A DNA stretch of 64,000 nucleotides from Amphibalanus amphitrite (GCF_019059575.1 NW_024881537.1:1424501-1488500); one strand, 5' to 3'. Counted from the first letter of the stretch, positions 1 to 11,725 are shown. The notes: a model not told the origin generated them from the letters alone. A program made the numbers and translations.

Positions 1-20
1 TCAACTAAATACTCGTAGAC

Positions 21-2157
21 ATGTCTAACATCTTCGACGCCATTCGTTTTCGCAGGATGCAGCAGAATTGGAGGCGTGTGCACAAGAAGCTGAACCGAGA
101 TGCGGGTCGGCTGGTGGCGAGGTGCGGGTCGGCGGCACATCTGGTCGCCGACACTATGCTGGAGGCGCATGATATGAAGGGAAACCCCGGCCTCGTGCGA
201 CAGGCCTACAATACCGCTCTGGAGGTCGAAAGCGCCGTCCGGAGTCTGGTGAAAAGGCCGCTGTTGTCGGCGTTGACGGAGACCAGGGCGGCCGCCGCCA
301 CCGTCCGGTGTCGTCACTGCCAGCCCCGTCAGCCGCTCCAGCTGGTTTCCTGGAACGCGTCGGGGAGTAACGCTGAGGGGTTGGAGGACTTTATCATCGG
401 TGATGGGGGCACGTCAGACTTTGACATGATGTTGGAGTTCGACGGCCCCTTCCGCTGGACGACACCGAGGGTGGAGCCGGCCGACATCGATCCGCAGTCT
501 GCGCCACAGCTGTGGGGCCGGCCTACCAGCAACGCCGGCTTTGTGACGCTGCACTGGGTGCGGACGGACCGGTGCGGCCATGAGGAGCCGCTGGAGGCGC
601 TGCCGGGCGACTTCGTTCGTCGGCTCATGGAAGACTACTGCCGGGCCGGTTACCCTGATGAGGTCACCTCCACCGGCCCGGCAATCAACGTCAAAGGATC
701 AGCTCGCAAAGACGGGGGAGTGGACTTAGTCTTCTGCCTGTTTGTGCGTGGGTGGTGGCCCGAGCCAAACTGGCCCGCCGGCGCCCCCCGGGAGACCAAC
801 TTCCCGTCGGCGGCGGCGCGGGACGAGATTCCCCGGTTCGGGGTGCACCTGGTGCCGACCGGCCGGTGGGACAGCGAAACTAAAAACATAGAATATCGCA
901 TCTCGCTGTCGCGGGCGGAGCTGCTCGCCGTCCGTCAGCTCCCGCACGTGCTGCGAGCTGCGGTAAAAACACTCAAGACCGTGAAAAACGTGCTGAAGGA
1001 GAGCGGGTTAGCCATCGTCGGGTTGAAGTCGTACTTCATCAAGACGGCGGCGCTCTGGCTGGCCCAGGAGCCGCACGGTGGACCGTGGACAGGCGTCACG
1101 GACGGCGTCCACCGGCTCCTGGACTGGCTGGAGCGGCGCCTCGCCGAAGGATGGCTACCCTGCTTCTTCTATCCCGACATCGATGTGGCGGCAGAACTGA
1201 CCGCGGAGCAGCGGCAGGCCATCATCGGCTCCCTCCGACTGGTGAGGGAGCACTCAACACTCCTCATGATGGCCTGCTGCGAGAAGCTATTTAACCTGAG
1301 CGCATTGCTGGAGGACGGGACGGAGCCGCTGTCTGAGCGCCAGCTGCGGCTCCATCTGGCACGGATGTTAATCCGGCTCGCTGTGTCGTTCGGCATCAGG
1401 TACCGCCCCAAGGCTCCCTGCTGGCAGTTCTGGTGGAGTTGGTCCATCCCCCGCCTGGCCCGCGCGGCCCCTTACCTGCTCCAGTGGCTCCACCACCAGA
1501 TGTCGGCTCCACACCAGCAGCAGTGTTACCTGCTCATGGCGTGGAGCGTGGTCGACCCAGCGGACCTTGCGGACAGCGAGCCGATGACGCCACAGGTCGG
1601 TAACACTATCACTGTCGACGTGACGCCGCTCACCCGGCTCCTCACCGAGTCCGACTTGGAGCTCCTGCTGGGTGACCCTCGCGGGGTGACCACCTGGTGG
1701 GGTCGGCAGCTGCATCGGCCGCTGGCGGAGCGGCCGGCCGGCCTGACCGCCGAGCTGGACACACCGCGGGGCCGGGCCGAGCTGCTGCTGCGGCCGGGGC
1801 TGCTGACGCGGGCCATCAGTGAGGGCGCGCCGCGCGAGATATCCTGGCAGCGAGAGTTGGACTGGAGGGTGTGTAAGAGGTGGGCGGTAAATTTCCGACC
1901 ACTGAACACCTATCAGTGGTGCCGGGAGGAGTTAGAGCGTGACCTCGGCCGTGACCTGCAGCACAGCATCCGTGTCAATCTACCAGAGATGGACGGCCCG
2001 ACGGTGGTCGCCACGGCCGGCCTCTGGCGCCGGCGGACGCAGCAGCTGCTGTCCGGTGACCGGCTGCGCGCAGCCTATGACGCTGCCGTCAGCCGGTGGC
2101 CAGACCGGTGGCAGCTGCTGCAATATTACCTGGCCGAGGACAAGACCGATTCACAAG
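21..2157 (+). CDS. Mab-21 / cGAS-like receptor (cGLR) protein, first coding exon
   Basis: Encodes 712 codons before a splice donor (the ORF itself runs on to 2198, 725 aa). An in-frame TAA at 6-8 makes the ATG at 21 the first available start. Seen: GSNAEGL at residues 115-121, SDFDMML at 132-138 (D133, D135), GGVDLVF at 232-238 (D235), GVHLVPTG at 274-281, RISLSRAE at 293-300, LKSYFIKTAALWL at 335-347, and LPCFFYPDIDV at 379-389. These are the G-S, DxD and third-Asp nucleotidyltransferase motifs and the helical C-terminal signatures of the Mab-21/cGAS family. Known for the family: cGAS-like receptors make cyclic dinucleotides on sensing nucleic acid; Mab-21 proteins proper can be catalytically silent. 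Here all three acidic positions are present, so activity is plausible. No cGAS-type zinc ribbon was recognised. Residues about 410-712 are an extension I do not recognise. The exon ends CAA-G|GTAAGA in phase 1. Confidence 0.85.
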
Positions 2158-2244
2158 GTAAGACCACGACCGGCGCCGCCGTTTGGGATTCGCTTTAGCA
2201 TAGATAACATTAACTACCTGGATTGGACACTCGTTTTTGGCGCG

Positions 2245-2277
2245 AAAAATAAGAGGCCACTTTGGCCTTTTATTTTT
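2245..2277. other. Hairpin just after the exon 1 ORF
   Basis: A 14-bp stem with one G-T pair and a 5-nt loop (arms end in GAGGCC and GGCCTTT), followed by T-rich sequence. It lies 47 bp past the read-through stop codon. It may be a structural element in an unspliced 3' end, or the relic of a small inverted repeat element. Confidence 0.4.
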
Positions 2278-2297
2278 TTCTGACGGATTTGCAATCA

Positions 2298-3582
2298 GCA
2301 TTTTGAGACTGATGTCTCAGCAACCGCTGGGCCGATTGGCCTGCGGTCTTCTTTGTTGGTAGCCCCATCCTTTCTGCCCCGTAATTCACTGCTCATGATG
2401 CATTCAGGTGACCGTCGTGGCACGTGGCACGTGAAGAGTCGGGGTGTTCAAGTCGTTCTGTTGAAGTAGGGGAGAGTGGGGTGGGTTGTATCAGTTTTTA
2501 CTCCGAGACCCATTACCTCGTAACTATCCGTGATAAACTCATTATTTCCATACTATCTCCTTCCTTGATTCTTCTGCTTTTTTGTGCAAAGTAACTTTTC
2601 CGCTACCTCTACCAGTTTTTCTTCTACGGTCTGCCGAATAGAACAATGTTTTTGATACAACTTGCCCCATGGCTTGGGTGAGTTGTATCACATGGTGGGG
2701 TAATTTGTATCACTAGGTATTTCACGTTTCAGGGAGTGTGCTTGCTACTGGTTTTGAACATAACAACAACATTAAATGGGGCTAATACAATGTATATGCT
2801 CAAAGGCTTCACTTTTATCAGACCAAACTTAGGTCAATGCAATCCGAACGAAACATCGAAACGAACGAAACATCAACAGACTAGATGCAAAAGTGGCCCG
2901 TTAAGAGCAAAGAAGCTAACACATTGTGCCGAAATGGAACGAGTATTGACTAGCTACCTACAAACGCGAGACAGGGCTTAGCTTTCGCGATCAAAAGCAA
3001 CATGCCCATACATACATACATGTTACAACATACCCCACCCGGCTCTGACACAACATGTACCTCGCCACCATCTTGGAAAAAAACATCCTCGTGCTCAAAA
3101 ACAGCGGACAGCTGGAGAAATCCATTTTCGCTCACGCAGCCTTAGAACCTACCCTCACCACCGCTACGGAGATCTTTTAAATTCGGGCATATCTAAATGC
3201 CCAAAACACACATTTTCTTGCAACTCATTTTTTTTTAGAATGACATTAAAAAAACATAAAATCGGCTCTCACCTCGAGACGCGTACACCCAGCCACACGA
3301 CAGAACAGGGAAAGATGGCGCCCGGAAAACCTCGTCGGCTGGTCGTGTCACGAGCGCTATCTATTGGATAAGTTTGGCACAATTCGCCCTGATACAACTT
3401 GGACATGATACAACTCTCCCCGCTCTCCCCTAACAATTTTGAGATGCCTATATCTCAGTAACCACTGGGGCGATTGATTTGCGGTAACTTTTGTGGAGTA
3501 ACTGTATCCCTTCTAACAAACGTTGGATACCCTTGGTGCACGTGAATGAGCCCCGCTGCACGTGCAAAGTGCAAAAAGTAGA
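2298..3582 (+). repeat. Family A repeat fragment (CACGTG-rich), split by an insertion
   Basis: 2298-2467 and 3433-3582 together match parts of the fuller copies at 16549-17236 and 38040-38905, with shared phrases such as 'tatctcag.aaccactggg', 'gtggcacgtg' and 'agaagaggtg'. A TA-flanked element (2469-3430) interrupts it. Confidence 0.7.
2469..3430. mobile_element. TA-flanked non-autonomous element, GTATCA type
   Basis: The ends are GGGGAGAGTGGGG and the reverse complement of GGGGAGAGCGGGG, flanked by TA on both sides (2467-2468, 3431-3432). The uninterrupted family A copy at 38.6-38.7 kb reads straight through this point, giving an empty-site proof of insertion with a TA duplication. Several internal copies of the terminal-like phrase GG(G/T)..TTGTATCA lie near both ends. 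No transposase was seen. TA targets are typical of Tc1/mariner and a few other superfamilies; I cannot assign one. Confidence 0.8.
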
Positions 3583-3757
3583 AGAGGTGTGAACCTTCGC
3601 CCCAGTGGGGCGGGGGGGGCATATGTTACCACCCTGTCGCGTTTTTCGCGTGTGAATAAAAAACCGCGGCGCTGGCGCTACGCTTTTGTACATAAATTTT
3701 GGACAATGTGTGAAATTTTTGACCCCAGGCCATGTCAGGTCCGGTCACCAGGTCAAG
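3583..3757 (+). repeat. Fragment of a TTAA-type element (B family)
   Basis: Starts CCTTCGCCCCAGTGGGG and runs collinear with 11726-11895 until a TTAA, where the next element (3762) is inserted. The copy at 11.9 kb shows the same TTAA unoccupied. Confidence 0.7.
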
Positions 3758-3761
3758 TTAA

Positions 3762-4258
3762 AGGGACTATCCCACCTTTAACATGGGGTTTGAGTTGAGA
3801 TAGCCAAGTTTGCGGCGAGGTTCAGAAACCACTATCTATCTAGGTTGCAACCCCCGCGGCCTCTTGGTGTTGAAGAAATTCGTTCCCTTCATTTGAAAAT
3901 GGGCCTTGTACAAGGCCCTATCTTCAACATGGAGCGACCGTTAGTGTGACGTCACCTCGTTTAGTCATTCTGATTTAAATGGGTTTGTTCGTTGAAAAAT
4001 CGCTTAAAACTTGGTCTGAACTTTGTTGTGGTGCCTACAGAGTAAAAAGAATCAGCTTTATGACAGTAATGTGGCCTGGGGAAGGAGGTGATTTTGGGCT
4101 GTGACGTCACATATTTGAAAGTTTGTGTTTGGAATATGGGAAGCCTAAGATGTTTAATGAAAAATAAATGCCAGAACCGTGTTCCTGGTCATCCAATCTA
4201 TAAAGTCGGGCACAATTTAACTGGTTTTAACAACATTTTAGAAGGTGGGATAGTCCCT
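3762..4258. mobile_element. 497-bp TTAA element, AGGGACTATCCC type
   Basis: Terminal inverted repeats AGGGACTATCCCACCTT (17 bp, identical at both ends), flanked by TTAA at 3758-3761 and 4259-4262. The first ~120 bp is related to the end of the 6.6-kb element at 23870-30510, so this looks like a short deletion derivative of that family. No ORF of note. TTAA targets are used by piggyBac and Kolobok transposases, but the terminal sequence does not let me assign it. Confidence 0.85.
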
Positions 4259-4639
4259 TTAACACGCGCACCGACGGGGGGCGGGTATCCGCCCCCTGAG
4301 GTTTTTCGCAAATAGCGGGAAAACCGCGACGCGTAGCGCCGCAAAATTTGATACCACTATTCTCTAATCACTTTTACACATGTGGTGTGCAAGTTTGAAC
4401 CTCCTAACGTTTAAGGTCAGGTCACCAGGTCGCTTTGAACGAACCAACCTCAAGTCACTTTTTTGCAACTTTGTCACCGTGCCAGAGCTACCTACAGTCA
4501 TGGGTGTAACTTTGTATACTTTTGAGGTCCCATGTGGGACCCCAATGCGAACATTTGGGACCCCAATTGGCATTTTGGGACCCCAATAGTGGAGGCCCCC
4601 GAGACGCACCAGCTACTTTACAAATGGAGGTCCGATGTT

Positions 4640-5453
4640 CATATGGAAGGTTTTCTGTATAAAAAGGAGGTCTTTTGGACAAATCGGAGGCCCTGTTGGA
4701 CAAATGGGAGGCCCCCTGGACAAATAGGAGGCCCCCTGAACAAGTAGGAGGCCCCCCGGAAAACAGGAGGCCCCCTGGATAAATAGGAGGCCCCCTGGAG
4801 AAATAGGGAGGCTCTCTGGACAAGCAGGAGGCCTCCTGAACAAATAGGAGGCCCTAGACAAATAGGAGGCCCTCTGTACAAACTAAAAGCCCCCTGAACA
4901 AATAGGAGGCCCCATGGGCAAGTAGGAGGCCCTCTGCAACTAGGAGGCCCCCTGGGAAAAAATAGGAGGCCCTATGAACAAACAGGAGGCCCTAGAACTA
5001 GACAAACCGGAGGCCCCTTTCACAAAAGGAGGCCCCTTTCACAAAAGGAGGCCCCCTGGACAATTATGAGCCCCCTGGACAAATAGGAGGCCCCTTTCAC
5101 AAAAGGAGACCCCTTGGACAATTAGGAGACCCCCTGGACAAATAGGAGGCCCCCTTTATGAATAGAAGGACCCTGGATAAATAGGAGGCCCCCTGGATAA
5201 AGAGGAAGCCCCCTAAAATAGGAGCCCTCTGGATAAATAGGAGGCCGCTTGGAAAATAGGAGGCTACTTTAACCAATAGGAGGTCACATGGAAAAAAAGG
5301 AGGCCCCTGAATAAGAAGGAGGCCCGCTGGACAAATAGGAGGCCTCTTGGGCAAATAGGAGGCCCCTAGAAAAATAGCAGGCCCCTTGGATAAATAGGAG
5401 GCCCCCTGAACAAATAGGAGGCCCCTGTACTAATAGGGGGCCTCTTGAGCAAA
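4640..5453. repeat. Minisatellite, 17-20 bp unit AGGAGGCCCCCTGGACAAAT
   Basis: Dozens of degenerate units. The same array continues at 6442-6650 and 7846-8190, so it was one block before the mariner-like and TTAA-type insertions. Frames across it give artificial open reading frames on the - strand. Confidence 0.9.
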
Positions 5454-5455
5454 TA

Positions 5456-6439
5456 CAGGGTGTTTCACTAAAAGTGTCAAAAAGTAAATGCCTATTAAAG
5501 ATATATAGAATATGCAAATCACGTGTCTGCGCACGTGGCTTTGTTGCAAATTTTTGGACATTTATTATTTATCCATTTAAGATATATTTTACACTCATAC
5601 GGAGCGAGGGCAGTAGGCCAAAGTTACTAGTCATTTTTTCCTTATGCAGAACAAGAACAGGTTATTTACACCGCAACAGGAGGGATGAATTACACTTATG
5701 TACATTTGGTGCCATCAGAAACATTGAAACCGTATGCCGACTTTTCAGGAAACTTTTTACTCTCTCACCTCGCTACGTTCCAGATTATAAAAGTTTCAAA
5801 GGGCTTGTTGAGAGGTTTAAAAGGGTTCCTTCGATGCCGGTTCCAGTCCAAAAAAGGCGGGGTTGCCCCCACCTCTCGGCGAAAACCGTTGAGAAGGTCA
5901 GGGTCTTTTTGAGGGCCTTTGAAGATAACAAGAAGCTAATTCCAACATCAGAAATAGCCAGGGCCTTACAAGTTATTAAAATCAACCACTGTAACGGCTG
6001 TAGCCACCAGGAACTGACTGGACCAGAAGCTCCTGGGCCGAATAATCAGCTGCCTTGCCGCCCGCCCCTGGCCAGCGCGAAGCCCCGATCTGTCACCGCT
6101 AAGCCTCTGGTTTGGTCAGTGACTCAGTAGCTCTCGCAGAGCTGAGGAAGACTCAAGTCGCATCACTTCGGGAGCTGAAGAGCACAATTCAAGGCTTTGC
6201 CGACAGTCTGGACGCTGAAGATGAAAACGGGCTGTGAGGCACCTCCGGACACGTGCCGAAACGGTGCATCAAAAGAAGGGGCAGATGTGTGGAATAGGTT
6301 TGAGTGACGGTGATATCGTTTTTATATATTCAAATGTCCAACAATTGCGGATGAAATGATATGCAAATTTCCTTAGAAAACATTGTTATTATGTGCATTA
6401 TGACCTTTTACTTTTTGACATTTTTAGTGAAACACCCTG
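5456..6439 (+). mobile_element. Tc1/mariner-like element, degraded
   Basis: Inverted ends CAGGGTGTTTCACTAAAA, flanked by TA (5454-5455, 6440-6441), sitting in the minisatellite. At 984 bp it is shorter than a usual 1.3-kb or longer Tc1/mariner copy and contains remnants of a transposase. TA target and end sequence fit the superfamily. Confidence 0.85.
5474..6130 (+). pseudogene. Transposase remnant of the mariner-like element
   Basis: The open frame includes a stretch (about residues 80-160) with LVERFKRVPS, then a basic linker with a CPHLS turn, then VEKVRVFLRAFEDN. This resembles the paired helix-turn-helix DNA-binding region of Tc1/mariner-type transposases. No DDE/D catalytic core can be read. 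After about 6000 the frame changes and a short tail resembling a transposase C-terminus appears before the right end. Read as an internally deleted, inactive gene. Confidence 0.6.
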
Positions 6440-6654
6440 TAGGAGGCCCCATGGACAAGTAGGAGCTAGAGGTCCTCTGTACGAATAGGAGGCCCCCTGG
6501 ACAAATAGAAGGCTCCCTTAACAAAAAGGACGCCCTTCAAAAAAGGAGGCCCCTGGACAAGTAGGAGACCCCCGGGCAAATAGGAGGCCCCTGCACAAAT
6601 AAGAGACCCCTGGTAGAATAAAAAACCCTGGATAATTAGGAGGCCCCTGAACAT

Positions 6655-7841
6655 CCCGCGCCCTGGTGGGGTCTGTTTATAACGCGACCTGGTGGGGGGG
6701 GGGGGCTATTTTTTGCCCCCCTCGTATCTCCGAAACTACTGGACGGATCCGAAAAATTCAAACGGCGTTCGAAAGGCCTGTCAAATTTGTCGAGGGAAAC
6801 CAAATTTTATTGACCTCGGGGTCACCGATGACGTCACAGGTCAGGTCAAAGATGAAATGTTTCACCGTTCACGGGTCTTCTAGGGAATGCGCTATAACAC
6901 CGAGGAAAACGCATTTTGTCGGGAATCAGCGATAGGGCGTCAGTTGCCTAGTAGATATGTTGCTGTTAGAGGTCACTGGTCATACCAGGTCAGGTCACAG
7001 GTCAGGTCACCAAAGGTCACCAAGGGTCACCACATGAACCCAACTTTACTAAGGTTATGCGATGCATGTTTTATGGCCAGTTTTTCATTTCCAACTCAAT
7101 GGTGTTGGTTATAAGACCATCAGGTACGGTTTAGGTCACTTTCTGGTGGAGGTCAGGTCAAGGTCAGGTCAAAAAAGGTCAAATTTCAAAGTTGATATTT
7201 TTGCATAAAATGGGTATTGATTCGATGCAGCTCGTCAAGGGGAGTCTAATGGTGGTCTTTGTTTTGCGCTACGAGGTCTAGAATTGCTGAAAATCGAGTT
7301 TGAAAATTTGACGTCATCAATTTTGAACAGTTTTTTCGCTATAACTTGGCCAAAAAAAGAGGTATCGATCTCAAATTTGGTATGTAGATAGAAGGCGGTA
7401 GGGACTATCACATATATTCCGGTTTTTTCGAAATTCAAAAAACTTTTTGGATTTTTTGGCTATTATATTCAAAAAATCTATTTTTTGATTTTTGGGGGTC
7501 AAAATCCAAAAATTTCAAAAATCCGAGATAACAGTTTTGTAGCCCTGTCTATTTTACAGCTTTTATGTCTGTATCATTTTTCTGTATTTGCAAAGCTATA
7601 GGCCTGACAGCTCTTCCCGCGAAACCCTTTTTTGGGTCGAAAACGGCAGAACATGACGTCACTCTGACGTCATTTCCGGCCAACCTATCATAGCCTTTGG
7701 AAAAATTTTTGGTCACAATGTGTAAAATTGATGTCCGGGAGGGTACTGAAAGTTTGGTGACGATCGGCGCAGTGGTTCTGGAGATATATCGAAAAGTCTG
7801 GAGGGGGGGCAAAAAATAGCCCCCCCCCACCAGGGCGCGGG
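6655..7841 (+). mobile_element. TTAA-type (C family) element with an ACAT duplication
   Basis: Inverted ends CCCGCGCCCTGGTGGGG, flanked by ACAT at 6651-6654 and 7842-7845 within the minisatellite. The left end carries a second TIR-like copy about 27 bp in, then a G-run/C-run hairpin. Inside are TGACGTCA palindromes and AGGTCA runs. It is 1187 bp with no coding capacity. The ACAT flank shows the duplication is 4 bp and TTAA is a preference rather than a strict rule. Confidence 0.85.
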
Positions 7842-8265
7842 ACATGTAGGAGGCCCCCTGGATAAAGAGGAGGCCCCCTGGAAAATAGAAGCCCCCTGGA
7901 TTAATAGGGGACCTTCTGGACAAACAGGAGGCCTCCTGGACAAATAGGAGCCCCCCTAGACGAATTGGAGGCCGCTTGGACAAATAGGAGGCCCCCTAGA
8001 CAAATAGACTCTGTAACAGTAGGAGGCTCTCTGTACGTGCAAATAGGAGGCCGGCGCTCGGCCTGTAGAAGCTTAGCTGTATGTACAAAAAGGAGGCTCT
8101 CTGTGCAAGTAGTCGAAGTAGGAGGTTCTCTGTACTATACCTACAAATAAGAGGCCCCCTGGGCAACTTAGAGGCTACACAAATCGGAGGGCACCTATAA
8201 AAAAGCGGTACTCTGTTGGAATGCCTGTTTGAATAAATTGTTTTCCTGATATTCAAATTATTTAA

Positions 8266-9752
8266 TCCTCGCCCGCACATGGGGGGGGGGGGGCAGTGGT
8301 TGCCACTCCCTCCCTCCAGGTAGTTTTTTCTGCTCTGCACTCAACATTTTGATTGCTAGAAGCCGAATGTTTCGTATATCTGCTTCTCTATCCTTTCTTA
8401 GCGTCCACTAAAAATTTCAAGTTTCTGTGGTTTTTGGTTTCGGAGATATGACTTTATTCTTCAGGTGATGTCATAACCCAAATGACAAATGCCCAATATC
8501 CTGCGTTGGCTATGGGTCTTGTGAGCGTTTGACACCTTGATTTCGGCCTTTTTTGCCAGTCTCACCTCCCACCTATCATGGAACATGTTGTTTGATGATG
8601 TAGAGATGCCAGGATCAAGGTCAACCTAGGTCATCTAAAAATATTGCGTTTTAGGCAAGCTGAGTTGACTTTCGTGAAGTTTCTTTGACTGTAAAAGCTT
8701 CTCAGTTCATGATCTCATGCTATAGGGACACATCAGTATACAAACAGACACACACAGACATACAAACACATATCATTGACCTTGACCTAACTTGACCTGA
8801 AATGACCACAGCCTAGTCGGATAGTGTGACAAAGAGGTTCTAGCTGGCTTGGCACCACAATACGGCAGCGTCATCGGTATATGATGAGCAGCGCACGTGA
8901 TATTCCAACGGGCAACGGTGACCTCAAACAGCAACATTCTTTAGTTTGACCTGACCTGGAAAGTCAATTACTGACCTGATGAGGTTAAATTTGGTATCAT
9001 TGGATTCGTCTCTTCCCAAAGAATCTGTTGCTCTTGACCGCGAAGCTTAAAATCTTGTTTGAATAAATTGTGGTGATGTCGAATAAAATACCTACACAAG
9101 CAGCGGGCCAACCCATCATATACCGATGACACTGCCGTATTGGTGCCAAGCCAGCTAGAACAGCTCTTTGTCACACTATCCGACTAATTTGCTGGCTGTG
9201 GTCATCTCACGTCAAGTTACGTCAAGGTCAATGATATGTGTTTGTATGTCTGTGTATGTCTGTGTATGTACTGATGTGTGCACACTGCACAGATTGGGTT
9301 GTGTGTCCTTATTACATGAGATCATGAACTGAGAAGCTTTTACTAAACATGCAGTCAAAGAAACTTAACGAAAATAATTTTAGATGACCTAGGTTGACCT
9401 TAACCCTGACCCTGACATCTGTACATCGCAGAACAACATGTTCAATGATAGGTGGGAGGTAAGACTGGCAAAAAAAAGCGGAAATCAAGGTGTCAAAAGC
9501 TCACAAGGCCCATAGCCAACACTGAACGCAAGATGTTGGGTATTCCTCATTTAGGTAATGACATGACCTGAAGAACAAGGTCATATTTCCAAACCCAAAA
9601 GCCACAGAAACTTGAAATTTTCAAAGTGACGCTGAGAAAAGATAGAAAAGCAGCTATCCAAAAATCGGGTTTCTAGCTTTAAAAATGTTCAGTGTAGAGC
9701 AGGAAAACTAACTTGGGGGTGGCACCCCCCCCCCCCCAGGTGCGGGCGAGGA
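8266..9752. mobile_element. K element: almost complete palindrome with TTAA flanks
   Basis: Ends TCCTCGCCCGCAC(A/C)TGGGG, 18 of 19 matching, with TTAA at 8262-8265 and 9753-9756. The two halves (about 8266-9000 and 9010-9752) are reverse complements over nearly their whole length, including the C-run, a TGACCT-rich block and a GCTAGAA phrase. A fold-back element without coding capacity. Related to 30985-33955. Confidence 0.8.
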
Positions 9753-9756
9753 TTAA

Positions 9757-10200
9757 GCCGCACACTTTCTGGGGTATAGGTTAGATTCCTTGCGCAATAC
9801 TGTGCCATTAAATTCTTTTTTCTATAATAAAGGCATTTTGTTTTATCGTCGAAAGTGAAAATGCCAGAAATTTTCATCGATTTCGGACGCCACGGGCATA
9901 TTTACATACAATGTCACCCTGCTGGCCTGAATCCACCAGTATGGGTCAGGTGAAGTACCATTTCTTTATTAATATTGACAAAAATCATGGCATCCGGGCT
10001 GTGACGAAAAATAAGTGGCCTAAATCCGATGATAAAACTGGATTTGGGGATACCCTAGGCTTGGCTTCTGAGCCTCCGGTCCCCCAGTGAAAATTTCTTA
10101 GAGGAGGCCCTGGCGTGGTTCGTAAATTACCGCTTCCGCAATTGGAGGCCCCTAATTGCTTGGAGGCCCCCACTAAATGGAGGCCCCCTATGACGTTTGG
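9757..10200. other. Right part of element F
   Basis: AT-rich sequence, then short GGAGGCCCC units leading to the right end of F. No gene signal seen. Confidence 0.5.
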
Positions 10201-10548
10201 GACCCCATTGGTGATGTCAAAGTTTCACCCATGCCTACAGTAGATGTCGGAGGCCTTTGAAAATCGCAGGATGGCCAGAATCGCAGGCCATTAGTAGCTA
10301 CAATTTGTATATCTCGGAATTTTGATATCTGTGACCTAAGGTCAGGTCAGTGGTGTGACCTTTCACGAAAAAAATGTAGAAAAATTGTAATTCACGAAAA
10401 AAATGAAAAATTGTAAACCTTGTCCGTGCGTATCCGATGCCGTTTACCGCTTGTCGCTATCTTGCTTCGTTCTCGAGATCTCAGGGGGGCGGTCATCCGC
10501 CCCCCGTTGGTACTAAGTTGGCGCAGAGTAAGTCGGTGCGCATGTTAA

Positions 10549-11717
10549 CCCGCGCCCCGTAGGGCTACCGGCGGACCCTACCACCCGTAGGGGGGGGGGG
10601 GCGTTTTGCCCCCCCCCCCCCTAAGATCTCGGAAAGTTACCGGCCGATTTTCAAAATTCAAACGGCGTTCGATAGCCCCACCCGGGAACTACCTTGTGAC
10701 CAAATTTCATTGACCTAGGTCAAACCGATGACGTCACAGGTCAGGTCAAAGGTCAGATTTTCACCGTTCACAGGCATTTCAAGAAATGTGTTGTGAAATC
10801 GAGTTAATTGGTAATTTATTGAGAACCATCGATGGTACATTGTTCGTCAAACACATACTTTGCTATCTGAGGTCACTGATACCAGGTCAGGTCACAGCGA
10901 GGTCAGGTCACCGGAGTCACAATATGAAAGTGTCGTGTGATACATGTTTTATGGTCCATTTTACATGACAAATGCGATTATGTGGGTTAGACAGCCTTTG
11001 GGGCCAGCCTAGGTCACGTTTTGGTGAAGGTCAGGTCAAGGTCAGGTCAAATAAGGTCAAATTTCAAAGTTGATATTTTTGCATAAAATGGGTATCGATT
11101 CGATGCAGCTCGTCACGGGGAGTCTAATGGTGGTCTTTGTTTTGCTCTACGAGGTCTAGAACTGCCAAAAATTGAGTTTGAAAATTTGACGTCATCAATT
11201 TTGAACAGTTTTTCGCTATAACTTGGCCAAAAAACGAGGTATCGATCTGAAATTCGGTATGTAGATAGAAGACGGTAGGTACTATCACATTTATTCTGGT
11301 TTTTTTGAAACTCAAAAAACTTTTTGGATTTTTTGGCTAATATGTCAAAAAAAAAGTTTTTTTGATTTTTGGGGTTCAAAACACTAAAATTTCAAAAATC
11401 CGAGATTGTAGTTTTGTAGCCCTGTCAATTTTACACCTTTTATGTCTTGATCATTTTTCTGTATCTTCAAAACTGTAGGTCTGACAGGTCTTCTCGCGAA
11501 GGTCTTTTTTTCGGTCGAAAATGACAGAACATGACGTCATTCTGACGTCATTTGTGGCCAACCTATCATAGCCTCTGGAAAAATTTTTGGTCACAATGTG
11601 TAAAATTGATGCCCGGAGGGGTCCTGAAAGTTTGGTGGCGATATCTGAAGCGGTTTAGGAGATATCGACCGAAAAGGACAGGGGGGGCCGTTTCGGCCCT
11701 CCCCTACGGGGCGCGGG
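10549..11717 (+). mobile_element. TTAA element, 1169 bp (G)
   Basis: TIR CCCGCGCCCCGTAGGG (16 bp, perfect), TTAA at 10545-10548 and 11718-11721. The left end has a duplicated TIR-like copy and the hairpin GGGGGGC-GTTTT-GCCCCCC. Internal order and sequence are close to 6655-7841 and 22978-30805. The left TTAA is shared with the D element; on the right TTAATTAA joins it to the next element. Confidence 0.9.
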
Positions 11718-11725
11718 TTAATTAA

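Larger units (their letters stand above)
4492..10234. mobile_element. Minisatellite-bearing element F inserted in the D element
   Basis: Both ends carry CATGGGTG(T/A)AACTTTG as an inverted repeat, followed by phrases with TTTGGGACCCC. CTAC is present at both junctions (4488-4491 and 10235-10238), and removing the insert restores the D-family sequence GAGCTACAGTAGATG seen at 17.5 kb. Inside are a long array of AGGAGGCCCCCTGG units and three later insertions (5456, 6655, 8266). No transposase was found. Confidence 0.65.
4263..10544 (+). mobile_element. TTAA element, D family, split by a 5.7-kb insert
   Basis: Starts CACGCGCACCGACGGGG directly after TTAA (4259-4262) and ends GTCGGTGCGCATG before TTAA (10545-10548). 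4263-4491 and 10235-10544 align to the intact D copy at 17259-18259 but lack its middle, so this copy had an internal deletion as well as the 4492-10234 insertion. It shares its TTAA with neighbours on both sides. Confidence 0.75.

Noticed and set aside
4488-5517. Several - strand ORFs with repeated GGLLFIQGASYLSRGPP-type sequence
   Set aside because: Pure translation of the AGGAGGCCCCCTGG minisatellite in all frames. No start context, splice sites or non-repeat sequence.
4640-8190. CRISPR-like regular repeats
   Set aside because: Units are contiguous and degenerate without unique spacers, and the genome is eukaryotic.
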